From Mauremys mutica (lineage: Eukaryota; Chordata; Testudines; Geoemydidae), in assembly GCF_020497125.1 (NCBI RefSeq), contig NC_059077.1:26611340-26675339 (forward strand): a stretch of 64,000 bases of DNA. Reading direction: 5' to 3'. The notes beneath the pieces were generated by a model, which was given only the letters and a program-made list of their open reading frames with translations, was not told where the DNA came from and did no database searches. Positions 1-8,800 of the stretch are shown piece by piece. Every line of letters starts with the position of its first letter. The stretch's first letter is position 1. The position numbers and the translations under genes were made by a program.

Positions 1-748
1 ATGGTAGTTATTTTACTGCTGGTTTTAGAGCTGTTTAGATTGGTGTGTGTATTTCTCACCTTAAAAAAGGGGGAAATAAGCAAGGTGCTATGAATTGTCC
101 CATAGTGAGGCTTGCACACCTCATGAGCAGATGGCCAGCTGGGTGGATCAGCCATTTCAGTTTTTAAAAAATATGGTGAGAGCTTTCTTTTGAACTAGCT
201 CATACGATTCCCCAGATAATGGGAGGGATCAGAGGCACCTCTCCCATTCGGCTGTGCAAGTCATGTCACATAGGCATAATCACTAGAAGTATCTGCATAT
301 AGGTATAATGTTGATGTATTTTCTATGGCTTAGGCCTGGAAAACTGGGCGAGAAAAAGGACCAGTGCCAGCACAGGTGTTAAGGATAATTGTGTGGGTCA
401 AGTGTTCTGATGTTGGAAGCCTGTTAAATGTTTTCTGGCTGTAACTTCAGGCATACAAGTTCAAGGGTGAAGGATTTCATTTATTTTCTCATATTTGCAA
501 AACAGCAACTCCTTTCTGGAAAAAGCATCGGAACCAGGTCTGGATTAAGGCATAGAGGTTAGTCTTTTGTGTAAGGCCCTGGATTCTAGAGTCATGTCAT
601 GACATCAGAGTATCAGCTTTCATTTTTTTTAAAAAAGGACATTTCTAGCCCTGCTGGTTGGGACAAAAAGCTTGAAAGTGAGAAGTGGGTGTGAGTGATG
701 CGGCTTGCACATCTGCTGGAGTCTGTAGGCTGACTCAGACAATAGCAC
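1..748. other. No gene recognised (left flank of Harbinger element)
   Basis: I see no convincing ORF, RNA gene or classifiable repeat here. The sequence is AT-rich single-copy-looking DNA. It ends at the TGA target site (749-751) of the Harbinger element. Confidence 0.5.
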
Positions 749-751
749 TGA

Positions 752-784
752 GGGTATGGCTACACTTACGGTTTGCAGCGCTGG
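752..784 (+). repeat. Left terminal inverted repeat of Harbinger element
   Basis: These 33 bases match the reverse complement of 5049-5081 with three differences at positions 16, 17 and 20 of the repeat. The repeat ends in the first copy of the CAGCGCTG palindrome. Confidence 0.92.
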
Positions 785-900
785 TAGTTTGCAGCGCTGG
801 TCATCCAGCTGTGCAGGGCCAGCGCTGCAGTGTGGCCACACTGACAGCTACCAGCGCTGCAGTGTGGCCACATTGGCAGCATTTCCAGCGCTGTACTGAG
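776..900. repeat. Left subterminal CAGCGCTG palindrome cluster
   Basis: Five copies of the self-complementary octamer CAGCGCTG lie within about 125 bp just inside the left end. Two are spaced about 18 bp apart (TTTGCAGCGCTGGTAG type), and two sit in a GCAGTGTGGCCACA context. Clustered subterminal motifs of this kind are known binding platforms for DNA-transposon proteins; binding here is inference. Confidence 0.75.
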
Positions 901-1103
901 AGGTGCATTGTGGGCAGCTATCCCACAGAGCACCTCATCCCGTTTTGGCGCCGTTTTGGCGCTCAGTATTGTGGGAAGGGGAAGGAAGTGTGTGGGTCAT
1001 TCCGCTTCCTGTTCCAACGCCCCGTGGTGCATCGCTTCACTTCCCAGCAATCTCAGTTTCGCCGTCCACGTTTCTTGCCATTGTGAGTTCAGCACGCTGT
1101 GAA

Positions 1104-2345
1104 ATGGAGCCTGAGCTGCTGAGGAATTTGCTGCTGACTGTCGCCAGCACATCACGTTTGGCAGTTGAGCTACTCCTTCAGCTCCAAAGTGACAGTGAGG
1201 ATTCCGATGATGATATGGATTTTCCTAAAGCGGGTGACATGAAATTGCTTGTGGCGGTAACGGAAATGCTCAGCACCGTGGAACGCCGCTTTTGGGCTCG
1301 TGAGACAAGCAGTGAGTGGTGGGATCACATTGTCATGGAAGTCTGGGATGACGAGCAGTGGCTGCAGAACTTTCGTATGAGAAAAGCCACTTTCATGGGA
1401 CTGTGTGCTGAGCTCGCCCCCACCCTGCGGCGCAAGGACACAAGATTGAGAGCTGCCCTGACGGTGGAAAAGCGGGTGGCTATTGCAATGTGGAAGCTGG
1501 CAACTCCAGACAGCTACCGGTCGGTCGGGAACCAGTTTGGGGTGGGAAAGTCGACCGTTGGAATCGTGTTGATGCAAGTTTGCAGGGCCATTAATCGCAT
1601 CCTGCTGAGGAGAACCGTGACTGTGGGGAACGTGCAGGACATTGTGGATGGCTTTTCAGAAATGGGTTTCCCTAACTGTGGAGGAGCAATAGATGGGACG
1701 CATATTCCTATTCTGGCACCACCCCACCTAGCCTACGAGTACATTAATCGCAAGGGGTATTTCTCTATGGTTCTCCAGGCGCTTGTGGATCACCGTGGGC
1801 GTTTCATTGATATTTACACAGGCTGGCCTGGAAAAGTGCATGATGCACGCATCTTTCGGAACAGTGGCCTGTTCAGGAAGATGCAGGAAGGTACATTTTT
1901 CCCAGACCGAAAGATCACAGTAAGGGACGTTGAAATGCCCATTGTGATCCTTGGGGACCCCGCTTACCCATTAATGCCTTGGCTCATGAAACCATATACA
2001 GGGAAGCTGAACAGGAGCCAGGACCGTTTCAACTACAGGCTGAGCCGATGCCGAATGACTGTGGAGTGTGCTTTTGGCCGTTTAAAAGCTCGCTGGAGAT
2101 GTCTCTATGGGAAGCTAGATTTGGGGGAAAGCAGCATCCCCGCGGTTCTATCCGCGTGCTGTACCCTCCATAATATTTGTGAAGGGAAGGGTGAAGCATT
2201 CAGCCAGGCATGGACCAACGAGGTGCAAGTCCTGGAGGCTGAATTTGCACAGCCAGACAGCAGGGCTACTAGAGACGCCCACCACAGGGCAACAAGGATT
2301 AGGGATGCCTTGAGGGAGAAATTTGAGGCTGAAAGCCAACAGTAA
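1104..2345 (+). CDS. HARBI1-like DDE transposase (413 aa)
   Basis: This open frame encodes the PIF-Harbinger nuclease that cuts and pastes the element. The frame is open from 903, but ATG 1104 (protein starting MEPELLRNLL) is the natural start because upstream codons fall in transposon leader and subterminal sequence. An acidic stretch lies at residues 30-39 and a helix-turn-helix-like segment at about 134-165 (YRSVGNQFGVGKSTV). The DDE_Tnp_4 core follows: D197 in AIDGTHI, HDARIF at 246-251, D285 in GDPAYP and E321 in ECAFGRLKAR, giving a 35-residue spacing between the second D and the E. Length fits the family (HARBI1 proteins are about 350 aa). There are no stops or frameshifts, so the gene may still be functional. 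It needs the Myb-like partner encoded on the opposite strand. Confidence 0.93.
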   Translation: MEPELLRNLLLTVASTSRLAVELLLQLQSDSEDSDDDMDFPKAGDMKLLVAVTEMLSTVERRFWARETSSEWWDHIVMEVWDDEQWLQNFRMRKATFMGLCAELAPTLRRKDTRLRAALTVEKRVAIAMWKLATPDSYRSVGNQFGVGKSTVGIVLMQVCRAINRILLRRTVTVGNVQDIVDGFSEMGFPNCGGAIDGTHIPILAPPHLAYEYINRKGYFSMVLQALVDHRGRFIDIYTGWPGKVHDARIFRNSGLFRKMQEGTFFPDRKITVRDVEMPIVILGDPAYPLMPWLMKPYTGKLNRSQDRFNYRLSRCRMTVECAFGRLKARWRCLYGKLDLGESSIPAVLSACCTLHNICEGKGEAFSQAWTNEVQVLEAEFAQPDSRATRDAHHRATRIRDALREKFEAESQQ

Positions 2346-2467
2346 TGTTTTTTTGCCTTGACCAGGAGTGACGTGCACTGGTTACAGTGCTTTTCAGTGC
2401 CTGTGTTTTCCTTGATGTTTGTTACCTGTGTTTTCATTGGGGTTTGTTATCTTTCAGTTTATGCAAT

Positions 2468-2473
2468 AATAAA
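2468..2473 (+). terminator. AATAAA polyadenylation signal for the transposase
   Basis: AATAAA lies about 120 bp after the transposase stop codon, on the plus strand. Confidence 0.7.
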
Positions 2474-2498
2474 AACTGATTCATAATCAAAGAAATCA

Positions 2499-2504
2499 TT
2501 TATT
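2499..2504 (-). terminator. AATAAA polyadenylation signal for the Myb-like gene
   Basis: TTTATT on the plus strand reads AATAAA on the minus strand, about 50 bp past the end of the Myb-like frame. The two convergent genes therefore have signals only about 25 bp apart, and their transcripts would overlap at the 3' ends. Confidence 0.65.
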
Positions 2505-3223
2505 TAAAAAAAATGAAGTACACGGGCAGGGGGGTTGGTTGTTGAACTGTACATTCATAGTTTCTCATATGTACTGCCAGGAGTGCTGTGCACTTCAGGA
2601 TTGTACTGTTGCATGGTGATGGGGGTTGAGTGCAGAGGGTAAGGGTCGTAGTTCTCTGGGCTCATAGGTGACCGTACAGGTGTCGGGGGCAGCTGGTGAT
2701 GGTGTAGGTAAGAACCTGGATGCTGGGGAACGGGACTTGGAGCTGACATTGGTGCATAGGGGAAAGAGGTTTGGGAGGGTGGGGGTTTGGCACGGTAGTG
2801 CTCTGCCTGCATTGCTACCATTGACTGCATACAGTCTGTTTGGCGCGCAATGAGGTTTATAAGCTGCCTCGTGGTTTTCTTCAGCGTCAACGCCTTTCTC
2901 CTGCTTTCTGTTTGCCTCCAGTGATGCATCTTTTCTCTCCATTCCTGCGCATTTTTATTCTCTGTTGCACACTGGTTCATAACTGCCTTCACCAGTTCTT
3001 CTTTGCTCTTGTTCGGTTTCCTCCTCAGGTTTTGCAGCTTTCTTTCAGTCACTGATAAGACTGGCCCAGGACTACTCAAGGTCACTGTAAAAAAACAGCA
3101 AATGATACATTTAAGAGAGCTTCCATTGTGTATAATCTGAAGTTATTTTAAAGTCTCACAAGCATTCCTCACACATTTCAGCAACTACTCGAGAATTCAC
3201 AGCCTCCCAGAAATGGTAATGGA

Positions 3224-3677
3224 AATTAACCCTGGGCTTTCCTTCCGCGGTCTGCTCGAGCAGGGGGGGTGCTTTCTTAAACGCAGCACCTCCATCTCCC
3301 TCAGGAATTAACCCTGGGCTTTCCTTCCGCGGTCTGCTCGAGCAGGGGGGGTGCTTTCTTAAACGCAGCACCTCCATCTCCCTCAGGAATTAACCCTGGG
3401 CTTTCCTTCCGCGGTCTGCTCGAGCAGGGGGGGTGCTTTCTTAAACGCAGCACCTCCATCTCCCTCAGGAATTAACCCTGGGCTTTCCTTCCGCAGTCTG
3501 CTCGAGCAGGGGGGGTGCTTTCTTAAACGCAGCACCTCCATCTCCCTCAGGAATTAACCCTGGGCTTTCCTTCCGCAGTCTGCTCGAGCAGGGGGGGTGC
3601 TTTCTTAAACGCAGCACCTCCATCTCCCTCAGGAATTAACCCTGGGCTTTCCTTCCGCGGTCTGCTCGAGCAGGGTG
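3224..3677. repeat. 82-bp tandem repeat array, about 5.5 copies
   Basis: Units begin at 3224, 3306, 3388, 3470, 3552 and 3634, exactly 82 bp apart. They are almost identical: units 4 and 5 have CCGCAGTC where the others have CCGCGGTC, and the last unit is truncated after GAGCAGGG. Each unit carries the palindrome GCTCGAGC and a G7 run, and ends in CCTCCATCTCCCTCAGG. The near identity suggests recent expansion. The array lies in the intron of the Myb-like gene. Confidence 0.97.
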
Positions 3678-3803
3678 CTTCTTGCTTCATGGCTAGACTG
3701 CCTGTTTCGGGGCTTTGTTAACCCTGGGGTTCCTGGGGTTCCTGCCTGCCGCGCTATGCAGTTGGGGAAACCAGCACTGAAACACTCCCTCCATTTCCCA
3801 CAG

Positions 3804-4106
3804 GACTTAATACTGGAAGATATCTCCCTTCTGCGGGTTACCAAAGAAGCAAGGGAGGGTTTCCTACAACAATGCGGATTCCGCCCGGGTCCTTATGCAG
3901 CGTGCCTCTGTGCAAGCATGGTTCCCCCACCCGTCCTGGAACAGTGGCGCGGACGCGTTAGCCTGAATGGGACAGGGACCACAATGGCTCTCCCTTTAAA
4001 CTTGGTCACGCGAATTGCCTATGCTCTTGCAGAAACTTTTGAAGAGATTACAGAGGCAGATTACTGCGACGTGATAGACCACATCAATGGGATATTCCAT
4101 GTCTAG
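3804..4106 (+). CDS. Unknown ORF nested in the intron of the Myb-like gene
   Basis: I do not recognise this protein. The frame is open from 3675 and stops at 4104-4106. A plausible 3' splice site (TTTCCCACAG) ends at 3803, and translation from 3804 starts in phase with DLILEDISLL. The predicted segment is about 100 residues, with acidic and hydrophobic alternation and a terminal stretch ending GIFHV. Composition looks protein-like rather than random, and AATAAA follows 57 bp after the stop. It runs antisense to the intron of the Myb-like gene and does not overlap its exons. Alternatives are a chance ORF in the intron or an exon captured from a host gene. The ATG at 3675 or the one at 3756 would allow an unspliced product. 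Confidence 0.4.
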   Translation, partial: DLILEDISLLRVTKEAREGFLQQCGFRPGPYAACLCASMVPPPVLEQWRGRVSLNGTGTTMALPLNLVTRIAYALAETFEEITEADYCDVIDHINGIFHV

Positions 4107-4162
4107 GCATGCAGGCATGCAGCCATACCATCCCCCCGAATCTCCCCAAACCTTTGCATTGC

Positions 4163-4168
4163 AATAAA
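4163..4168 (+). terminator. AATAAA signal downstream of the nested ORF
   Basis: AATAAA on the plus strand lies 57 bp after the stop at 4106 and about 10 bp from the splice donor of the opposite-strand gene. It could serve the nested ORF; chance occurrence is possible. Confidence 0.4.
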
Positions 4169-4879
4169 AGCTGCTTACCTGGGACCTGCTCCTGTGATTC
4201 TTCTGCACCAAGTTCCAGGGGCTGCGACTGGCTAGCTTCCTCCTGGCTTGAGAAGAGCTCCTGACTGCATGCCTCCTCCGGGCTGGCTTCCCCCACCACA
4301 GTAGCCTCACTGTCTGCCTCCCCTCCCCCTCCCCCTCCTCTACCGGCTCTGAACTGTCCATCGTGGTCCTTGGATTTACAGAGGGGTCACCCCCATAAAT
4401 CGCATCCAGCTCCTTGTAAAAGCGGCAGGTCGTGGGGGCACTGCCGGATCTGCGGTTTCCCTCGCGTGCTTTGCAATAGGCACTCCGCAGCTCCTTTACT
4501 TTTACCCTGCACTGCACCGCGTCACGCTCATGGCCCCTTTCCATCATGGCTCTCGATACCTGGGCAAAGGTATCATAATTCTTACGGCTAGAGCGCAGCT
4601 GTGCCTGCACAGATTCCTCCCCCCAAACACTGATGAGGTCCATCAGCTCGCCATTGCTCCATGCTGGGGCTCGTTTGCCACGTGGAGGCATGGTCACCTG
4701 TAAAGATTCACTGATTGCATTCCATACCTGGCTGAGCAAACAGGAAGGGGATTTTTAAAATTCCCGGGGCATTTAAAGGGCGGGTCACCTGAGGCCAGGG
4801 AAGTAGAGTCTGACCTGATGAGCAGAGTGGCTGAACAGGCATTCTGGGATACATCCTTATACCCTGGAGGCCAATCACA

Positions 4880-5060
4880 GCGCTGGTGTGTGGCCACACT
4901 TGATGACCAGCGCTGCAGCACCAGCGCTGGAATCCTTATTCCCCATGCCGAGAGGGGTGTTCGGCCAGCGCTGCAGCCAGGGAGTTGCAGCGCTGGAAGT
5001 GCCTTGCAGGTGTGGCCACTTACTAATTGCAGCGCTGGTGGAGGCTTTCCAGCGCTGCAA
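4880..5060. repeat. Right subterminal CAGCGCTG palindrome cluster
   Basis: Seven copies of CAGCGCTG occur in about 180 bp before the right end, several in pairs separated by 12-20 bp. Together with the five at the left end this makes at least twelve copies confined to the two ends. Confidence 0.75.
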
Positions 5061-5081
5061 ATCGCCAGTGTAGCCATACCC
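5049..5081 (-). repeat. Right terminal inverted repeat of Harbinger element
   Basis: Reverse complement of the left terminal repeat with three mismatches; followed directly by the TGA target duplication at 5082-5084. Confidence 0.92.
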
Positions 5082-5144
5082 TGAGAGGAGTGAACTGCTC
5101 CTTGCATCTCAATGGGGTGTTAATTCCAAGTCCCACTGCTCTAA

Positions 5145-5430
5145 GGGCTTGGCTACACTTACAAATTTGCAGCGCTGCAGCAGGGTGTGAAAACACACCC
5201 TCTGCAGCGCTGCAAATTGCGGCGCTACAAAGCGCCAGTGTAGTCAAAGCCCCAGCGCTGGGAGCCGCGCTCCCAGCGCTGTCCGTTATTCCCCACAGGG
5301 AAGTGGAGTACGGACAGCGCTGGGAGAGTTTTCTCCCAGCGCTGGTGCTTTGATTACACTTAGCGCTTCAAAGCGCTGCCGCGGCAGCGCTGCCGCGGCA
5401 GCGCTTTGAAATGCAAGTGTAGCCAAAGCC
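5145..5430. mobile_element. Harbinger-type MITE, 286 bp
   Basis: Ends read GGGCTTGGCTACACTT and, inverted, GGCTTTGGCTACACTT, close to the ends of the 4.3-kb element. The flanking triplets are TAA (5142-5144) and TGA (5431-5433), consistent with a 3-bp target duplication carrying one change. The interior is packed with CAGCGCTG or AGCGCTG motifs and internal palindromes, including a CCGCGGCAGCGCTGCCGCGG core near 5379-5400. There is no coding capacity. It sits only 63 bp from the autonomous element. Confidence 0.85.
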
Positions 5431-6774
5431 TGAGTTACTCTGCCAACACCATTGCAACAGAGGACTCTGTGTGTGGCAGGAGAAAAGTGCTGTGGGCCTG
5501 GCTGTGCCATCCAAGCACATGCAGCTGACTGATGGGGGTAAATACTGGGGTGCCTTGCTACCCTACCTTCCTCTCAGGGGGAAAATGGGAAAATCCTGGT
5601 GGGATTCAGGGGCTCCCTTGCAACTGCCGCTGCCTCTCAAGGGGTGCCACCACTGCTTTAAATGGGAGTGGGCTTGGAGTCCAGTTCTGTGTGCTCAGGT
5701 GCTGGGATTGTCTTCATTTGGCATCAATCCATGCCAGCTTCTAGCAAAATAGACCTGAGATCAAGTGGGATCTTAATCTGGCCCTTTCTATTGCCTTTGT
5801 GTTTCTTAAACACAATTGAATTAGCTGATAGATTTTTATTAGTGTAATATAATAATGTTTGATAAATACATACATGTGATTACGTTTAAGGCTATGAATG
5901 GCTTGTATAGAGTTTAGACTCTTTCTGATTGTTTTTTCCTGTTCAATAATTTTCTGTAAAATATTGAAGCCTGAGAAAAGTTTGTTTTGTTTTACCAACA
6001 TCCTGTAGCCAAAAAGCACTGAATTATTTTGAAGTTAGAGATCTGTCAAAAACTTATTGGAAAAACTGGAAGAATTATGGCAAACATCCTACAATATAAT
6101 TTTAAACATATAAAACAGATTCCAGAAAAGCTGGAAAAGCAGCATGATTAATAGACAAAAGGGGATTTTCAGATGCATAATAAATTGTGAAAGAAGGAAA
6201 TGCAGTGGGAAGTTAAAAGGAATGGAAACCAGATTTAATTACAAAAGATAAATATTTTGCCAAAACATTACAGGATTTTAGCATTTCTTCCTAACACAGG
6301 GCAGCTTTGTTTCTCTAAGATAATATTAAATTTATTGGAAAGAAAACATCTATTTTCTTTAAATGCCTTCATGCTCCAAATACTGACTTTGTACCATGTC
6401 CACCCTGAGGAAAAACATATCTACAAAAGGGAGAAATCTTACTCCAAAACTGCACCTATATTTAGACCTTTCTGTTGAAATGGAAGATACTGAATGAAAT
6501 TCACCTTGTTGGTTGTCATGATACCTTGAACAACTGTCTTAAACAAGAGGCATTTGTTGAAGAAAACAATGACAAACTACAGCCACAAACAGGCTTCTGC
6601 ACAGCTTCAGCCAGTACTTTGTCTCCCTTGTTTATCAGGGAGTATACCTTATCTGGAGCTCTGTACCACACACAAACAACTCCTTGCTGAATATTATATT
6701 GCATTTAAACATATAACTACCCTGGTGAATCTGTGGCTCCCTTGGAAAAGTAGGGCAAAGCACCAGAAATGTCA
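5431..6774. other. No gene recognised
   Basis: Short ORFs here have no recognisable domain. The DNA turns AT-rich after about 5.8 kb. I see no classifiable repeat. Confidence 0.5.
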
Positions 6775-7180
6775 TGACTGGAATATGCGGTCTGGCCTAG
6801 CAGGTCAGAGAAGGCCTAATGGTCAGAGCAGGTATAAGGCCCTGGTGGCTGGAGCAGGAGTGATAGCTGGGAGTCAGGCCAGGGATCGGAGTTGGAGTCA
6901 GAAACCAGGAGTTTGGCCTAACATCTGAGTTGGGATCAGGAGTCAGAGCCAGAGTCTGAAGCAGGGAACAAGAGCAGGGTCTGTTGTCCCTAATCTGTTA
7001 CTACTGCCAGGTTGCACAGACAGCTTCCCAAAACTCCCTCCATGCTTAGGTAGTGCACCTGGACCAATCAGAGATCATGAGGGGTGCTGCCAATTGGGCC
7101 TTCCATGGGCAGCTCTTCCTATTGTGCTTAGTCCCATAGGGTTTATAGTGCATGGATCACAGCTCTGCCCTGGCTGCTGG
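6775..7180. repeat. Possible LTR-type repeat remnant
   Basis: A run of GTCAGAG/CAGGAGTCAG-type text followed by a GGACCAATCAGAG box resembles the LTR-like segment at 58124-58487 in style. No TG/CA ends or target duplication could be fixed, so this is a weak call. Confidence 0.3.
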
Positions 7181-7204
7181 GTAGTGGTGTGGAAGTGTCA
7201 ATCA

Positions 7205-7398
7205 CCTGCAATCCTAGCTCAGTCGTTTGAGCATTGGCCTGGTAAACCCAGAATTGAGTTCAATCCTTGAGGGGGCCACCTAGGGATCTGGGGCAAAAAA
7301 TCAGTACTTGGTCCTGCTAGTGAAGGCCGGGGGCTGGACTCGACCTTTCAAGGTCCCTTCCAGTTCTAGGAGATAGGATAGGATATCTCTGTTGTTTA
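7205..7398 (+). mobile_element. tRNA-derived SINE of turtle type
   Basis: The 5' part has a pol III A box (TAGCTCAGTCGTTTGAG from 7215) and a B box-like GAGTTCAATCC (about 7256-7266), the layout of a tRNA gene. A tRNA-unrelated body follows, with a 3' tail containing GGTCCCTTCCAGTTCTAGG, which resembles CR1 LINE 3' ends. Cryptodiran turtle SINEs are built this way. A second copy lies at the right edge of the window in the opposite orientation. Confidence 0.8.
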
Positions 7399-7555
7399 AT
7401 CTGGTGCCTAGTCCTCCTGCTCCTTACAAGAAATCATATTGCTGCTCTCTAGAGATCCTCTTCCTGGAAGCAAGATGCCTTTAGATAGATGGATAGAGAG
7501 ACTGTGTGTAAAAAGGGCTGTCAAGCAATTAAAAAAATTAACCATGATTAATCGT

Positions 7556-7593
7556 GTGTCCCGATATTTTCTCCCTCTCATCTGGTCACCCTA
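7556..7593 (-). repeat. End fragment of a TAGGGTGACCAGAT-type MITE
   Basis: The segment ends ATCTGGTCACCCTAG, the inverted form of the end seen at 37120 (TAGGGTGATCAGAT). It is only a terminal scrap trapped inside the hAT remnant. Confidence 0.5.
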
Positions 7594-7850
7594 GCAGCAA
7601 GCCATGGGGGGCGGCATGCTGGTTGCTGTGAGGGAGGCAGTCAGGCAGCATTCGGCGGCATGCCTGCATGAGGTCTGCCAGTCCTGTGGCTTCAGCGGCA
7701 ATTTAGCGGCGGGTATGCCGAAGGCGCAGGAATGGCAGACCACCTGCAGAAATGCCACCGAATCCGCATGACAGAGGACCATCCGCAGGCGTGCCACCGA
7801 AGGCTGCCTGACTGCAAAAAACATAAAACAAAAACATAGAGCCGCCCCTG
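7594..7850 (+). mobile_element. 5'-truncated copy of the 261-bp hAT MITE
   Basis: From AAGCCATGGGGGGCGG to the right end AGAGCCGCCCCTG the sequence follows the same order as the complete copy at 41886-42146. The left terminal repeat is missing. Several ORFs crossing it on both strands are artefacts of its GC-rich repeat content. Confidence 0.75.
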
Positions 7851-7859
7851 GTCATCAGC

Positions 7860-8078
7860 ATGGAAGCATGTCCTCTGCAATGGTGGCCAAAGCATGAAAG
7901 GGCATATGAATGTTTAGCATATCTGGCATGTAAATACCTTGCAATGCCATCTACAAAAATCCCATTTGAACGCTTGTTCTCACTTTCTTGTAACATTGTA
8001 AATAAGAAGTGGGCAGCATTATCTCCTGTAAATGTAAACAAACTTGTTTGTCTTAGCAGTTGGCTGAATGAGAAGTAG
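7860..8078 (+). pseudogene. hAT transposase C-terminal dimerisation fragment
   Basis: This 72-residue frame contains the hATC pattern: PLQWW, then YLACKYLAMPSTKIPFERLFSLS, then NIVNKKWAALSPVNVNKLVCLSSWL, and a natural stop. It is the last tenth or so of an Ac/hAT transposase; the catalytic core is absent. Its start lies just after the nested MITE, so it cannot be a working gene. Confidence 0.8.
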
Positions 8079-8620
8079 GACTGAGTGGACTTGCAGGCTC
8101 TAAAATTTTGCATTATTTTGTTTTTGAGTGCAGTTATATAAGAAAAATCTACTTTTGTAAGTTATACTTTCACGATAAAGAGATCACATTACAGTACTTG
8201 TATGAGGAATTGAAAAATACTGTTTCTTTTCTTTATCATTTTTACAGTGCAAATATTTGTAATAAAAATAATATAAAGTGAGAAATATACACTTTGTATT
8301 GTTTAGTAATTGAAATCACTATATTTAAAATGTAGAAAAACATCCAAAATATTTAATAAATTTCAGTTGGTATTCTGTTTAACAATGCGATTAAATCTGT
8401 GATTAATCGCAATTAATTATTTTAATGATTTTTTTAAAGTTAATTGAGTGAGTTAATTGATTAATAGACAGCCTATATTTAATGGGCTAATGGACACTTT
8501 TAGACTTGGCATGAAATAGAAGGCACTTTAGGAAGGACCATGAGAATCTCAACACCTATGAGGTGAAGCTGCAGAAAATTTAGCTAAGTAAAACAGTAAA
8601 CATATGTTCTTCAGTGTATT

Positions 8621-8800
8621 CTTAGATTCCAAGGCCAGAAGAGACCATTGTAATCATCTAGCCTGACTTCCTGTATATCACAGGCAATAGAATTTCCCCA
8701 AAATAATTCCTAGAGCAGATCTTTTTGAAAAACATCCAATTGTGATTTAAAAATTGTCAGTGATGGAGAATACACCACAACCTTTAGTAAATATAGAGTG
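8621..8800 (-). mobile_element. CR1 LINE fragment (3' region, antisense)
   Basis: Text such as AAGGCCAGAAGAGACCATTG and ATCATCTAGCCTGACTTCCT is the reverse complement of the CR1 3' region; the same block opens the larger copy at 52633. Confidence 0.75.

Larger units (their letters stand above)
2555..4691 (-). pseudogene. Myb/SANT-like (MSANTD-type) Harbinger accessory protein, two exons, one frameshift
   Basis: This minus-strand gene encodes the DNA-binding partner that helps a Harbinger transposase enter the nucleus and bind element ends. Exon 1 runs 4691-4179 and starts MPPRGKRAPAW; a trihelix-type SANT domain covers about residues 8-85. Exon 1 ends at a consensus donor (CAG|GTAAGC). Exon 2 runs 3084-2555 after an acceptor (TTTTTTACAG); it contains a basic, helical stretch and a proline-rich tail. 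The exon 1 SANT frame changes near 4325-4350, in a C-rich run (G-rich on the coding strand) that codes for glutamates and glycines. The acidic/Ser-Gln-rich part that follows is in another frame, and only that second frame joins exon 2 in phase. The simplest reading is a single 1-bp indel, either a real mutation or a sequencing error in the homopolymer. The intron is about 1.1 kb and holds the tandem array and the third ORF. Confidence 0.8.
752..5081 (+). mobile_element. PIF-Harbinger DNA transposon, 4.3 kb, near-complete
   Basis: The element is bounded by inverted repeats (752-784 and 5049-5081, 30 of 33 bases matching) starting GGGTATGGCTACACT, and by a 3-bp direct repeat TGA (749-751 and 5082-5084). 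A 3-bp target duplication is the hallmark of PIF-Harbinger elements. Inside are the two expected genes: a DDE transposase on the plus strand and a Myb/SANT-like DNA-binding protein on the minus strand, arranged convergently with overlapping 3' ends near 2.45-2.56 kb. Additional contents are an 82-bp tandem array and a third plus-strand ORF, both inside the intron of the Myb-like gene. The clean ends and the open transposase frame argue for a fairly recent insertion. Confidence 0.93.
7513..8475 (+). mobile_element. Internally deleted hAT transposon with nested MITE pieces
   Basis: The ends (AGGGCTGTCAAGCAATTAA at the left; the right end inverted begins AGGCTGTCTATTAATCAATT) form imperfect inverted repeats of hAT type. 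Between them only the C-terminal hAT dimerisation segment remains (7860-8078). The left part was replaced or invaded by two other MITEs (7556-7593 and 7594-7850). I could not find a matching 8-bp target duplication. Confidence 0.7.

Noticed and set aside
3224..3677. CRISPR-like repeat array
   Set aside because: Units are contiguous 82-bp tandem repeats without unique spacers, inside a eukaryotic transposon.
4694..5353. Several ORFs in all frames around the Harbinger right end and MITE
   Set aside because: They read through CAGCGCTG-rich subterminal repeats; the products are repetitive Ala/Leu/Gln text.
7205..7290. tRNA gene
   Set aside because: A and B boxes are present but no cloverleaf is evident and the body and tail are those of a SINE.
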